Below, piece after piece: positions 34,733 through 46,935 of a stretch of 64,000 bases of DNA. The notes below the pieces were generated by a model. That model made no database searches. It was not told the DNA's origin and saw only the letters and a program-made list of their open reading frames with translations. Position 1 is the first letter of the stretch. Every line of letters starts with the position of its first letter. The position numbers and the translations under genes were made by a program. Origin of the DNA: Zelopaecilomyces penicillatus (taxonomy: Eukaryota; Ascomycota; Sordariomycetes; Hypocreales; Pseudodiploosporaceae); NCBI GenBank assembly GCA_005765155.1, contig VCCP01000002.1, forward strand, positions 992,001 through 1,056,000, written 5' to 3'.

Positions 34733-35186
34733 TCACGCCCATACCGTCATCATCACACTTAACCACAAGTAGTTGCGTAGCAGCCAGCTGAATATTCATG
34801 TCTTGTTATTCAACCCAAGTTCTGTATTAATAGTATAGGAAGCACGTTTTGTCACCTTCGCCAAGGTTTGAAGATTACTTCGAAAATGACCACGTGCATT
34901 CACCGCTATTCAATTGAAATAAAAGTCAAAACTCCACGCTCCATAACCCGCAATCAAAGCCACCATAAATGCAACATTAAATGTGATAAAGAGGGAAGAT
35001 GCAAACAGTGTTCCCGTCAGAGACAACCGTGAGGCTTGCCAACCTCTGCAAGTACAATATAGTCCCAAAATAAAACGCCTCTGGTATCTGACCCAGTATT
35101 ACCGCCCGCTAAACAAATGCTCCTTTTAGCCCCCCCTTTATCCTATTTTCATGAAGAACAAATTCAATATAATAAATAAAACGCAA
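34733..35186. other. 3' flank of the arrestin gene up to the transposon block
   Basis: No gene seen; 454 bases with the probable 3' UTR of the arrestin gene (AT-rich near 35150-35186). Confidence 0.5.
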
Positions 35187-36620
35187 TCAGGCAACCCTGA
35201 CTGTTCTCTGGCTAAAATCATCATAGCCTGGGAGAATGCTGTTGCTGTGTACATTTGCCACTGGGAATTGCATCGGCCGGGGTTGTATGTGAGCATCCAC
35301 GTCGTCTTCTCCAGCCTGCGCCATAACACTCTCGAAGGTGGGCAGCTCATCGTCTTGTGGCTCATACATTGCTTCCACCCCGACCTGCAGAGGCACCGCC
35401 AATGAAATTGCCGTTTTGGTTGGTCCCACACACAAGGTTAACTGCAAGATATAGGCCCGCGAGATGAGGCATGAGTGGAAAGTTGGCACGAAGAACTTTC
35501 GGTTTGAGTTTGGGATGCTGAACGGGATATTGAGGGATGTGGTGTGCTTGATTGGCGACGTCGGCTTCTTGGGAAGCTTGCCATTGTTGGCCTCCTGTTC
35601 CCCGGCGTGCCCTTCCAGTCCATCTGGCTCCGAGGCGTCCTCATCAGCCAATGCGCTCGATGAATATCCCGAATCACGTCGCCCAGATGACGTGTTCTTC
35701 TCTTGTTTCCACGAAACCGTCTCCACCGGCAGTGTAAAAAGAGAATTAGTCGTTATATATGTCAGGGATGGGCTGCTGTCTGCGAAATTTCGACTACCAA
35801 GGTTGGGCAGGCGGTTGGTAGGCGCGGCTCCAAAGTATGTCGTGGCCACTAGCTTTCCCTTAACCGAGTTGACTTTTGGAGGCGCGGTTTCGACAGAGTC
35901 GGGTGTGTATACGAGATGAACTGTCGCAGTCGACGATGATGTAGAGTGCCCATCGCCAGAGAGCATCACGGCACTTGGCTGGGATGCTGTTGCCTTCAGC
36001 TGGCCGGTCTTGCTGGAGAAGAGGCCCTTGCGGATCGTCTTTGTTTTGGAAAGCTTGTATCGCTCGTCTTTATCGGTGATGTCGAGAGGCGCATCTTCAG
36101 GGAGCGCGGGCAGCACCTTGAGAAAATGATGGGCTTCCAAAACCTTCACTGATGGGCAGCCTGGCTCGCCCCTCTGACTGGCACGGACTTTGATAGCGTA
36201 TTCAATCTGCGTCATGTCAGGGGCCTGGTCATCGGCCTCCCAAAAGCCCAGGCTCGGGGGTAGTCGCAAGTGATGCTCGCGAATCGCCGCAGAGGTGCAT
36301 TTGTGAGAACAGGCTCCAATGGGAAGCTGGTGCGGAACAACAAAGTGGAAGGGTATATTGTATTCCTGTCCAGCTTTGAAGACCAAATCGGCCGGGAGAT
36401 CGGAATCCGCAATGGGCATCATGAGTTTCATGAACGGCCGGAAAGAGTGAGATGGATACTGCTGCACATAGTCGAGGCGTGTAGCTGCGATACCAGTGAA
36501 GACAATGGCGAAGTTGTCGAACGGCGTGTCCCGCACGGGTCGTACGGCAACATGGCCAGCGATGGTAGATCCGGAAGTATAGACTTTTGCACTAAAGTGC
36601 TGGTCAATCTTGACCTCCAT
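35187..36620 (-). CDS. Fungal arrestin-domain protein (alpha-arrestin/ART-like)
   Basis: Intronless, 477 aa. The N-terminal arrestin fold starts MEVKIDQHFSAKVYTSGSTI with the repeated strand pattern AGHVAVRPVRDTPFDNFAIV. The fungal arrestin block EYNIPFHFVVPHQLPIGACS and LRLPPSLGFWEADD lie at about residues 85-150. The C-arrestin half is interrupted by a long Ser-rich disordered insert (about 230-340), and the chain ends LPTFESVMAQ...ILPGYDDFSQRT. Alpha-arrestins link membrane transporters to Rsp5-type ubiquitin ligases. No clear PPxY motif is visible; LPGYDD is the nearest match. The ATG at 36620 was chosen over one 43 codons upstream because the arrestin fold starts there and the upstream part looks non-coding. 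Confidence 0.85.
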   Translation of the reverse strand: MEVKIDQHFSAKVYTSGSTIAGHVAVRPVRDTPFDNFAIVFTGIAATRLDYVQQYPSHSFRPFMKLMMPIADSDLPADLVFKAGQEYNIPFHFVVPHQLPIGACSHKCTSAAIREHHLRLPPSLGFWEADDQAPDMTQIEYAIKVRASQRGEPGCPSVKVLEAHHFLKVLPALPEDAPLDITDKDERYKLSKTKTIRKGLFSSKTGQLKATASQPSAVMLSGDGHSTSSSTATVHLVYTPDSVETAPPKVNSVKGKLVATTYFGAAPTNRLPNLGSRNFADSSPSLTYITTNSLFTLPVETVSWKQEKNTSSGRRDSGYSSSALADEDASEPDGLEGHAGEQEANNGKLPKKPTSPIKHTTSLNIPFSIPNSNRKFFVPTFHSCLISRAYILQLTLCVGPTKTAISLAVPLQVGVEAMYEPQDDELPTFESVMAQAGEDDVDAHIQPRPMQFPVANVHSNSILPGYDDFSQRTVRVA

Positions 36621-39600
36621 TATGTCTGTTCTCTCGTGTTGTTTCTGGTTGAGTTGTTCTGGTAGGTTTGTAGTTGGATGTGTGAAGACGAAAAACCGCG
36701 ACGAGCTGTGTCGTTTATATGTCAACAAGCTTGGCAATAAAAGCTTCAAGCTTTCAGAGAACCAGTGATATATAAGCAGCTGATAGCATAAAGCAAACTA
36801 GACGTGACGTGAAACCCAAACTCTGAAGTTTCCGGTAGCGGAGAATAATGCGAATAGACCGTAACAGAGGCGCCAGAGGGGGGTATCAGGCTATGCAAAG
36901 GTCGTAAAGGTAAGAGCTCCAACAGAACAGATGATCAGTAGGAAAACAGCAGCCACGTCCGGGAGGCAGCAGGCTCTTTGCTTTTAAAGAGCCGGGCGAC
37001 TGGGCGCCTCGTCAACCAGACCCAACCATGAATGGTTAAATGGAGATTGGAGAAAGTGAGAGAGAGCTTCTCCTCCGCCCAATACAGGTATATTCCTGAG
37101 GAGACAAGCTCTTGGCCGCCGTACCGGTACATCCCAGGGTTTCCAGCGCACTCGGACCCCTGTGGATGGGTTGTGGGTGTCCTGTGAGTTTGCCTGCTGG
37201 GTGAGTGCTACACTTACAGGGATGGGGCTGCTGGGGGCGTGTTGGAACCGCTGGGGCTACGGAAGGGGGGTGCGTGGAGATAGCGTCGCCTCTCCCGCCC
37301 AAAACCCCCCAAGAAAGGCGCGTGGCCTGGATGGATGGATCGTGTTCAATCAACCCAGCTACCGGATTGCCGGCCGCCGCACATCACCCACTTGTTTGGC
37401 TGTGATGGATAACGACCTGAGGGAATAAGCCGTCATCTGGTGCTTTGTAATCCACGAGTTGTTGCTACATGAAAGCCCAGCGAGTATGTAGTTCGCTGCC
37501 AGCATTATTTGTCGCCAGATGGAGAAAGTCCTGTTTAGGCTCAACTGCGAAATAATATGCTTTCTTGCACCATTTGACCCAGACTCATAAGCACATGATG
37601 GATCCATGGTCCGGTTTCATTAGTCAAAGCAAACAAGCGAGAGGGTGGGAGGAGCCAAATCCAGTAGTTCAACTTCACTCAACTGATCAACGTGGAGATT
37701 TCCTCAGCAAGCGCCGTTTCTTGCGGGAAGCCAAGAACAATAAGCACTGTATAGCTGATTAGGCTACTCTCCACACTGTTGATAATAATACATCTGGTCC
37801 CCATTCAGGCCGTTGGCAGGGAGCGTGATTAACCTTTTCTACCGTGCGGGCTTGGCTTTCAACCCACTATATACTCAGGTACAATAGATGGAAATGTGTT
37901 TGGTATTCTGACGAACATCGAGATTTGGGGAGCATCACGGCCTCCCCCCCGTTCAGACTCCGGACCAAGTGGCCCGTTATGATCTCTGAACGGCGTCAAA
38001 GTGATGGTGAGATCAACAACAGCAACTGGCGTCGACTCACCATTACCAATGCTGCTCACACCCTCTGCAACATGAGGTTTTGCACACGTATCGCTAATTT
38101 GGCCATCGTAAAAGAAGATGGTCCGTGGTTCTGCTGCGCGGCTATTATGGGAATTAGAGGATGGAGCGGCGTGTGAAGTGTGTTGTTGGTGCGTATGCGT
38201 GTGCGTGTGCGTGTGACGTTTCGGTATTGCCATGTTGCGCCTCCACCCATTGCGGCGGTTGGGGCCTCGTCTCAACTTTTTTCTTATGCTTCACTTTCGT
38301 TTTTCCGTCGACTTCGGCTCCGTATTACGATACAATAATGAGAGGAATAACAGTCAGACAGAAACCTCCGTGGATCCCCGGCCGTTGCCGGGCCCCGTCT
38401 TTGCGCACAAGTTGTCAAGAACATCCCCAAAACGATCAAAAAGGCCAGGACCCTTGAATCGTGGGCTGGCTGACGAGTGTTCTGGCTCGGTCTGGAACGT
38501 TTTCTTGGGGGGCTCGTTGGAGGGGCAGCCTCAATAATAAAAAAGTTTTCTCACGATGGCGGATTCGGCGCTGGATCGGAGGTTGGCCGGAACAAGAGGG
38601 AATGGGGCTGGCTGTCGACCACGAACGAAAACCCCCACCTCGAGCCCACCCCAGCGGCTGCAACAGTGCTGTCATACCTACAGAACCCCTACCTGTACAC
38701 TGGTGGGTGGTGCAGACGGTTATTGCACTTGGACGTGGAGCTTGGGCTCAGCGAAGTGCGCTGGAGTAATGTTACTCGTCGGACTTGATAATTCCAATGC
38801 ATTCGTTTGAGTTGCTCCTTTCAGGTGTTGGTGATTGCGCTCTATCCCACACGGCACCGCTTGCCCCTTGAAGTGAAGCATCAATGGTGCTACCTATAGC
38901 ACCTTAGTAGGACCATGTTTAGGTATACTTACTCTTACTTTGCTCTACGTTCCTCAATCTCCCCTCTTGCCCAGAAATATAATCTTAGGTTGACAGAGGA
39001 ACCTTCCGATATCGCCATATGTTCCTTCAAGGGCTAAAATACAGGCAAGTGCTAACATGATAGTCTACATCATCATAGCTGACGGGAAGGAAGCACCTTG
39101 AAGGATGAAAGGGGTACGTATCAGAACCAAAGTCATTCCCCAACAATCAAAATGGGCCAATCTTGGCTAGATATGTACCTGTACCACCCACACATTGACC
39201 GCCCAGAAAAGGGTAAACCTTCTCTCAGCGTATGGAGGTCTTGGAGAATACCGCGCTGCATCACCAGTTTCCGCCCACGCAGCGCGGTATTGCCACTCTG
39301 GACAGGCACGAACTGAAAATTATTCACACACCCCCTCCAAATCAGAGCCCCACCACCATCCGCCCCACCATCCGCCCCAGATGCTGCACGATTTGACAGC
39401 CCATCTCCATTTCCAGACTAGTGGCTTTGATGTGATGTCCCCGCTCCCAGCAGTTCCTTGTCTCATTGGAATCCATCCGTGATTCTTTGACTCAAGTGAT
39501 GGCAAACTTTAGTAGCTGTAGTAGTAAGGTTGGTGGGAGAAGGTTCAAAGAGAACCCAACTTGACTGTCCTCCCTACCTAATCGATGTTGCAATCTCGCC

Positions 39601-41078
39601 TCCTCCATGATTGATATAGTTCATCTGGTGCATGTTGATGCAAATCGCTGGTATGCCAAGTTTATTGCACATGATGTGTTGGAATGAAAGGTGCATGCGT
39701 TTCTCAAGCATTATTTCACAAGTAAATCGACAAACCCTACCAAAACAGGGTCTATTGCCTATATTATAATACTGTCCGATATATAGTCCCAGTGCAGGTC
39801 GACAAATCCAGAGAGAGAAAAACGGCATTATCGGAATGATCAGAGTGGATTTGCCAGACGAACCACAGACATGCTTGTCGTATGCATCTCATACGAAACA
39901 AGCACTTCTCTCCCCCCCAAGTTAGCGCCGAGTTGATCGAATGCAGGTCCCCCCTACTTGTGCCCCCCCAAGGACCCTGATTTTTATATTCCTTCGGGCA
40001 TTCAAGTGTATGTACTGTACCGTTCCTGTATTCCTTCGGAGATTCTCATGTCCGTCCGTATTGTCAACCCGGCTGGCAAGTAAAAGGCAACAATCACACC
40101 TCTAAAATTCCTGTCGTCTGGCTGATTCGTTATGGAATAATACCAAACATTACATTCCCGGCGGCAACGTAAAAACCCAGCCTGTCACCGTTGTCGATTG
40201 CCTGCGAGATCGATCAGCCATATCCGGGCATTAAGGTGCTGTCCGTGCATATCACTCTCAGTGCAGATCTAAAACAAAAATGCCATGCAAACACGCGCCT
40301 TGCAGACTTGTAGTGTGTCCAGATTACCAATTCAACACCCGCGCTCTCTCCTTGTCAGACAAATGACTTCGGTATTTATAAGCACTGCACCGCTGTCAGT
40401 CGCGCCCTTGCCTTATTCTGCATCAATCCGTCCTGTCAGACTTGTCGTCATGTCAGCTTCACCGTATGGACTTTGTATCTTCTATCACTGCTTCAACCAT
40501 TAATAGGATACCAGTGGAACTTATAACGGCAACTTGCCGATTCGAAATGGCGAAATACTTTAGGTAAATTAAATGTGGGGTTGTAATGGAAGCTGGGGGG
40601 GCTATGTCAAGCTCTTTTTGGAGATTTTCCTTTTTTCCCCCTAGGGTAAGCACGCCCGTTTCATGTTGTGTTATGTCTGAATGTAAGGAATGCTATCATG
40701 TTCGGTGATGAAGACATAAAAGATGGGCATCTCAAAGACTTGACAGTATTGTACAAGTACTCCCCAAAGTGTAGTCAATTCCACAGTGAGTGGACTATGC
40801 CAGAAAACTCAAGATAACAAAGGCGCATCAGTGCTTCACATCTATGATCTCACAACTAGCATTGCAGTCCCGCACATACATACCCATTCGTCCCATGTAG
40901 AAATATACATCCCCTTCCTAATTCGTCATCGTGGATGGACCAGCCCCCCCAAGCTTTCCTGATTTCTGCCAAATCGCCCGCAACTCCAATTAAAACCCTC
41001 CTTATACCCGTCTCTTACCCCAAGGTTGTAGCCCCCCAAACCTTTCCCTCCCATCCATTGCGTCGAGTCCCAGCTCAA
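36621..41078. other. Long gene-poor region between arrestin and ZIP transporter genes
   Basis: 4.46 kb with no coding region I can support; the open frames are short, overlap on both strands and lack domains. It holds the arrestin promoter on the left, a TGCGTG/GTGTGC-type simple repeat near 38188-38216, a 13-bp hairpin (listed), and the 3' region of the ZIP gene on the right. No tRNA or structured RNA recognised. Confidence 0.45.
39247..39291. repeat. Perfect 13-bp inverted repeat with 19-base loop
   Basis: AATACCGCGCTGC at 39247-39259 and its exact reverse complement at 39279-39291. No T-run follows, so a terminator is unlikely; possibly a solo footprint or protein-binding palindrome. Confidence 0.85.
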
Positions 41079-42669
41079 TCAGTCGTGCCATGAGATATAC
41101 AGCATAATGCCAGCACCGACCGCAACCGCGGCAAACTGAACCGCTGTTTTACGCAACTCCTGAGCCTTGTTGGGTCCCGTTTCCAGAAGATCAGGAATCA
41201 CAGCCACTGTGCCGACGTATAGGAAAGTTCCCGCCGTAAATGGCAGCAGCATGTCTCCCCAGGTCTACAGGCGCAAGTAATTTCATGGTTAGCGGGAGAC
41301 GAACTTTTGTACAAGCTAAAAGAAATATAGGAGGGGAAGGGAGTTGGATTGGGTTGCCAACGAGTTGAAAGGCTAGACAAAGCTTACCAGACTAGTTCCC
41401 CAGAGCCCCGCGTTTCGTGGCATCGCCTCGTTAATACCGCCGCTGCCTGATCCTCCAAGCTCTTGAACTGCAATACCGATAAGTGTGCCCAGCAGAGCGC
41501 CGATTGCAGTGACGAACTGCGAGGCCATGGCCTGGCGCTTTGTGAAACCGGACTGTATGAGCAGGGCAAAGTCGCCAACCTCATGGGGGATCTCATGGAA
41601 GAAGACAGCCACCGTGGTCGTAGCTCCGATCGTCGGTGAGGCGTAGAAGCTGGCGGACATGGCAAGGCCGTCTGTAATGTTGTGAGTGAAGTCGGCACTA
41701 ATTAACCCGCCATGTTAGCAGTTTTCTCCTTGCAAAGTTTCTAGCCCAATGGGCACCGAAGCCAACAAAGGTTTGGGATAAACTTGAGATATCCTGAAGC
41801 AAAGACTCACATCAGATTAAGGTATCCTCCAAGCTTCACGCTTGGGTTCACCTCCTTGCCCGCAGAGTGCTCAACCACATTGGTGCTGGTCTCCTTGTCG
41901 CTCTTCTTCTTGCGGGACTTGGCCTCGCCAGCTACCGTGTTCACGCCAGAGCTGATCCCGACGTCTGAGCCAGCAGTATGCCCATGCGAGTGGTCGTGTC
42001 CAGCATGCGAATGGTCATGCCCAGCCCCACCCGTCGCAATCCTCAATCCCTTATCCATGGCCACAAACGTCATGAAGCCAACCATGATGCCCAGACCGAG
42101 GATCAGGTTACGGTTTGGCTCTACCAGCACAAACTTAGCCCGGCCCTCTTCACCCTCCCCGACAAAGATCTCCGGTAGTAGATGGAATAGTGTGTCGCCC
42201 AGCAGGCCGCCCACAGCAAACGCCACCATGACGGAGAGCGACGACGGGTCGATGTTGGGGGGGCATAGAGCTAACAGGAAGTTGGGAGGGCCCGAGATGT
42301 AGAGTGTCGCTAGTAGTGCATTGATAGCTGGCGTGCTGGGAAATAGTATGGCAAAGATTCGAGTGGTGAGGGACGAAGGCGCTTCGGCGTGGTGCGCATG
42401 CTCAGCAGCGTTGAGTTCCTGAACAATCGAGCAGCTCTGAAAGGCAAGTATCAGCATACGATGAGCTTAATCGTAGTCATTATCCTGTAGGAAGATACTG
42501 GCAGTGCAAGCGCTCGTCATTCACGTACCTGAAGCTGTTGGTCCAGCTCATCCAAGCTCAGACGCTCGATATTGGCGTGTTTGGTGGCATTCTGCGGGGC
42601 TGCAATGGCATATGCCACCAGAAGTGATAGGCATATCGCCATCAACTGTAATTGCCTACCGCGAGACAT
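41079..42669 (-). CDS. ZIP family zinc transporter (SLC39A7/YKE4-like)
   Basis: Moves zinc toward the cytosol; YKE4/SLC39A7 members act in the ER or Golgi. Four exons: 42529-42669, 41811-42436, 41388-41697 and 41079-41264, giving 420 aa; introns of 92, 113 and 123 nt, all GT-AG. Signal peptide at residues 1-23 (MAICLSLLVAYAIAAP). Membrane segments include the family block VMVAFAVGGLLGDTLFHLLP. A His-rich metal-binding loop (HDHSHAGHDHSHGH) follows. The join between exons 2 and 3 restores the metal-site helix IADFTHNITDGLAMS, followed by the HEXPHE motif (FFHEIPHEVGDFALL) characteristic of the LIV-1 subfamily. The last exon adds two helices and ends ISWHD. Confidence 0.93.
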
Positions 42670-43451
42670 GATTAATGGCCACAATGTTTCCTCTTCAAGG
42701 GAGTTTTCTGGCCCAGAAGGTGAGTGGGAGGTTTGTGGCAGGACGATATGGTCAACAGGTAGGCCACGGGAAATGTGATTGATTTAAACAAACGTGTTGC
42801 TTTACTCTTTATTGCTGTGCCACAGTAGATATGTGCCCAATCAGGCTAAACACACGCTGAATTTAGAGCCAGGGAGGGAATGATCGGCTCGGCACGCTAA
42901 GGGCTAGTAAGCTAAGCTCTTTTGGGACACCCTCAATGCTTCCTTGTTTACCCAGTTTACGTCACCTTTTGGAGCTTTCATCTCCAAACTGTTTCTTGAA
43001 TCTCCCCGTAATCTACATCAATTGTCTATGTTGCGACATCCATCCCGTTTTAGTTACTTGTATGCTTTCACATGAAAATTACATAATAATAATCAACAAG
43101 GCCGTGATGCTGTGCAGTTGCGATACAAGTACGTTTAAATATAGTGAGTAAATACATTTGTTTCATTATCAGGTTCGTTTCTATAGTGTCATCCAATGAG
43201 TGTGTAGTGCCATCCGTTCCTGGGCTTTTTGCTCATAACCTAAAATCTATCATGCAAGTATAAGGAAAGAAACTCCCTTATGGGAGGGAATACCTATGAA
43301 AAGAGTGTTCATCAATCTTCGTAAGTGGCACACAGTCCAACCAAGCCCGATCCCAAGTCCCAGCTCAGGCCAATTGTTGTCACAGGCCCCCTGGTTACAG
43401 CGACATCGCATTTGAGGGGGGAATAATCTAATTGCAAGCAATACAAGCCAA
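42670..43451. other. ZIP promoter and 3' region of the glucanase gene
   Basis: No gene seen in 782 bases; AT-rich in the middle (about 43070-43160). Confidence 0.45.
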
Positions 43452-44921
43452 TTACAGGGCAACAGCGACGAAAAGGACTGCAACGGCAGCGGCGCCGAAA
43501 GAGCTCATCTTGTTGGCACTGCTGCCAGGAACAGTTGAAGCAGTGGGTGAAGGACCACTCTGACCTCCAGTAGTCGTGGGAGCTGAGGGCGAGCCATTGC
43601 CAGCACTGCTCGTGTTGTCATCACCAGCATCAGTGGTGGGACTAGGGCTAGAGCCAGCTGATGAGGGTACGGAGGCAGTAGTCAAGGTGGTCGCAGCCTG
43701 CGTAGAGGTCTCCTCCCCCGTGGCAGAGGTCAGGATAGTGGTAGGTTCAGCGGTAGCGCTAGTAGAATCGGATTCAGGAGGTGCAGAGCTATCTTGAGTC
43801 GAGGTGGGTGTCTCCATGGTGGTAGGTTTGGCGCTGGTGGGTGTGACGGCTGAGGACGACGGGACAACCTTGTCACATGAGAGGTCATGGACAGGCTTCT
43901 TGGTCAACTCCGAGCCAATGATTCCGAAGCTGGGGTTAGGAGTAGTCGGGGCAGAATCCTGGAGAGTATACCACCAGACGTTGGTATTGCCAAACATGGG
44001 ACAGCCAACCTGTTGGTAGTAGTTCTCTGCGTTCTTGGTGGAGGCGACAGCTTTGCCAGAGGTCTTGCCACTAACAGGCCAGCCGGTTTCCGTGATCCAA
44101 ACAGGCTTGCCGCCGCCAGCAGCCTGGGTCTTCTCCAGAGCAGCCTGGAAGAGCTCCTTGCCATTCTCGACAGAATTGGGCTTGGCGTCCTCGAAATAAG
44201 GATAGGCGTCCATGCCTAGCCAGTCGCAAGCATCAATGAGGGGTTTGTTGCTATCCTCGACATATGCTGTCCAGGTGTCTACATGTCCGATGGGAATATC
44301 CTTCAAGCAGGATCCCTTAACAACCTTGCGAACCTCGCCAATGTAACCGGCAAGCGTCTCTGGTTTGGCTCCGGGACCAGCATTAGATTTCTGACCAATG
44401 GGAGTGATACGGTACAAGTCCTCGCTGCCGACAGAAATACCAGCAACGAGCCCATCAAGCTGGTCACAGTATTGGTCGATAGTCTTCTGCAGCGCCGCAA
44501 TCTCGTTCTTGAAAGCAGCCTCGCCCGCAGACGCCCAGAGGCCAAAGAGGAGGCTGGTCTTGGTGCCAATGGCAGCAGGAATAGCCGAGATAGGGTCGTT
44601 GGGGGTACCTCCTTGCTATTAACAAAATGGTGTCAATAATTACATGTTCATCAGACTGGAACCACGTTTTGTGGCTACATGGAAAACAAAAAAAAAAGCC
44701 TAGCGGGTCTTAGTACATACCACCATTGTGTAGAGACGGGCACTGGTAAAGGCACCGTTGGTGCCCTCTAGACCAGCAGCTGTCTTGAACTCGGCCTCGA
44801 AGTCGGATTGGGTCTTGACTCGGCCGTCGGTGAAGGTGGCGCCATAGTTGAAGCCTTGGAAAGCAGCATTAGCGGTAGAGACCGCGGCCGCCAGGGCGAA
44901 TAGTCGGGATGAAGAAGGCAT
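43452..44921 (-). CDS. GPI-anchored endo-1,3-beta-glucanase, GH17 (EglC-like)
   Basis: Remodels cell-wall beta-1,3-glucan at the cell surface. Two exons: 44721-44921 and 43452-44615, giving 454 aa; the 105-nt intron starts GTATGT and ends TTAATAG. Signal peptide at residues 1-19 (LFALAAAVSTANA), then the GH17 start FQGFNYGATFTDGRVK. Probable acid/base Glu132 in GISVGSEDLYR and nucleophile Glu243 in VWITETGWPVSG. A Ser/Thr/Pro-rich, heavily O-glycosylatable stretch runs from about residue 300 to 430 (TSATAEPTTILTSATGEE). The end SSANKMSSFGAAAVAVLFVA is a GPI-attachment signal with a hydrophobic tail. Closest to the EglC class of fungal wall glucanases by layout. Confidence 0.93.
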
Positions 44922-46935
44922 TTTGTGTTCACAGTAGGTGTTTGGGAGTATTAGACGATGTTTTTTAAGGTGAAGATAACTCGTATGGTAAGTGAGGCAC
45001 TGAGCCGGAATAGCAGTGCAAGCGAGAGTGAGATAGACTCCTTTTGGGGATGTCAAGACGTTACAAGCCAAGCGAGAGACAACTTTTGAGAAGTGAGGTT
45101 GAGGAACCGAGAAGAGAGAGGAAGGATTTAAAAGTGGAATAAAATGTTGAGCGGAGGGGGGGAATAAGAAGTATGAAAAACCGAAGAAGAGATCGATGCC
45201 AATGGGCTTGAGGTAAGCAACAAAGAAAGGTACGTAGCATGAGCGACGTTTCTCGGCACAACTCTCGATACCACTATGCATCAAGTAAGGCACGGTCTCG
45301 GGCAGCATGCAGCATGCAGGGGTACTGGCAGGGTACGATCAGGTTTTCTGTCCTGAACCCACCTATTCTCGCCATCGTGATTCGTACAGCGGCATCCGGA
45401 CACGAGCCGTGGGTCCTCTGGATCGAGTTGCCACGATGGATGGGCCTCTCTTGGTGTCGGCCTAGCCGCTGGATGACTTTGCCCTCCAAGTTCTCCAGCG
45501 GCTACTCGACTCACCAGGGCTGGTGATGATGACAGCGGTTGAAGATTGTCCCATTCCATTCTACTCCATTCAGATTGTTATAGAAATGTACGAGATATCA
45601 GTCAATCGATTACCCTCCGCACAGCACACAAACAGCAGTACTATACGAACAAGCATTGCATTGTGATCAATATTTTGCCTCCCCGGGCCCCCCCTCTGTG
45701 CCGAACTCCGTCCCGTTTGGGCAGCCAAGCCAAAGGGATACGAGACATGCCCCTCCTCCACGTCATGGGGGTGGGTTCGTACTGTTTGGTGTAGATACTG
45801 CGCGTGGCCTGCTAAATCTTGGATTCGACATCAATAGTCATTGCTAGGTTATAAATATACGAGGCTAATGGCAAATGTATGAAAATTCGAATCTTTTGCG
45901 ATTTCCGGGGGTGAAGGGGGCTGCTGCTGATCCAGTCGCTTTCTTCGACGACGAGGATAGAAGTGGAATAATCGAGAGGCCCGATGAGGTGGTGGGAGAC
46001 GCCACGCAAGCCTCATCAGCTTCGTCAGCGCCGCCCATCGCTCCACTAAATCCCACTGACGCGCTGGAATGGCTGGGACAGCAGCGAAAAAAACTCTTCC
46101 AATCCATTTGCTGCCGAGCCACACCATTGACTGGTACAGCACCACCAAGCCCAATCAACTCTTCAATTAACCCGTTGCCAGTCGCCCTTATGCAGGCCCC
46201 TGAACGCCAAAGACAAGTGATGGCTCCACACAATGGCGAAGTGGCGCCGTTGGCCCGTCTCCTTTGGGTTTTGTTAGCATTTCCTTTTTCGGCCTCCCTT
46301 CTTTCATCGACCTAATTCTTAGAATCTGCCTGGGTTCTTCGCCTACCCAATTCGTTATACGGCTGAGTGCTCGTCCTGATCAGCAAGTTTTTATCAGTAG
46401 AGCGTCACCATGATTATAGATTGATGACTGTGGTGCGAAGTAGAGGATAACCATGCTGTGCTACCTGTGATCAAATCTATTTAAAATGTTACACTTTATC
46501 TCCCCGGGAACCATCACATCTGTTTACCTCGACGTCGTGTCGAAAGCCGCCATGGGAACAATAAACATCAAATTCTTAGCAATAACTTCCATTGTCGGCT
46601 TGACCTGCGCGGTATTTGTTGAATATACAAGCTCTTCCCCACGCAGTGGCACTAACGTTAGTGTAATCTTCTCATTCTTTCCAAACTTCTAAAGGGGTGC
46701 TCATCCAACGCGAATGACACCATTAACTGCCTGTAACTGTGAAATTATACTGTACAAAATTGGGAACAAGACGGACAAGACCGCCACAGAAGTTGCCACG
46801 TAGTTTACACATCATGTCCCTATTCTGCCCCTAGTCCCCATTTCTTTTCCAAAGTCGTCTTACCATACAACATATAAGGTATCAGATGCATAAATCGATT
46901 CCATGTGCTTCATCTTATCATGACATGCCCGTGCT
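44922..46935. other. Glucanase promoter and intergenic region before TSC1
   Basis: About 2 kb without a confident gene. A 146-codon plus-strand frame at 45875-46315 and an overlapping 122-codon minus-strand frame at 45865-46233 both occur in a GC-rich patch; neither shows a domain and they exclude each other. The left part is the glucanase promoter and leader. The right end holds the TSC1 3' UTR. Confidence 0.4.

Noticed and set aside
36620..36749. Start of the arrestin gene 43 codons upstream
   Set aside because: The extra N-terminal segment is unlike arrestins and the fold begins at the ATG at 36620.
37859..38275. Minus-strand frame of 138 codons with a His/Thr repeat
   Set aside because: The His/Thr run is a TGTGCG-type simple repeat in translation; no domain or splice support.
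45875..46315. A 146-codon plus-strand frame as a gene
   Set aside because: No domain, no clear splice or leader context, and an equally long overlapping minus-strand frame; likely chance in GC-rich sequence.
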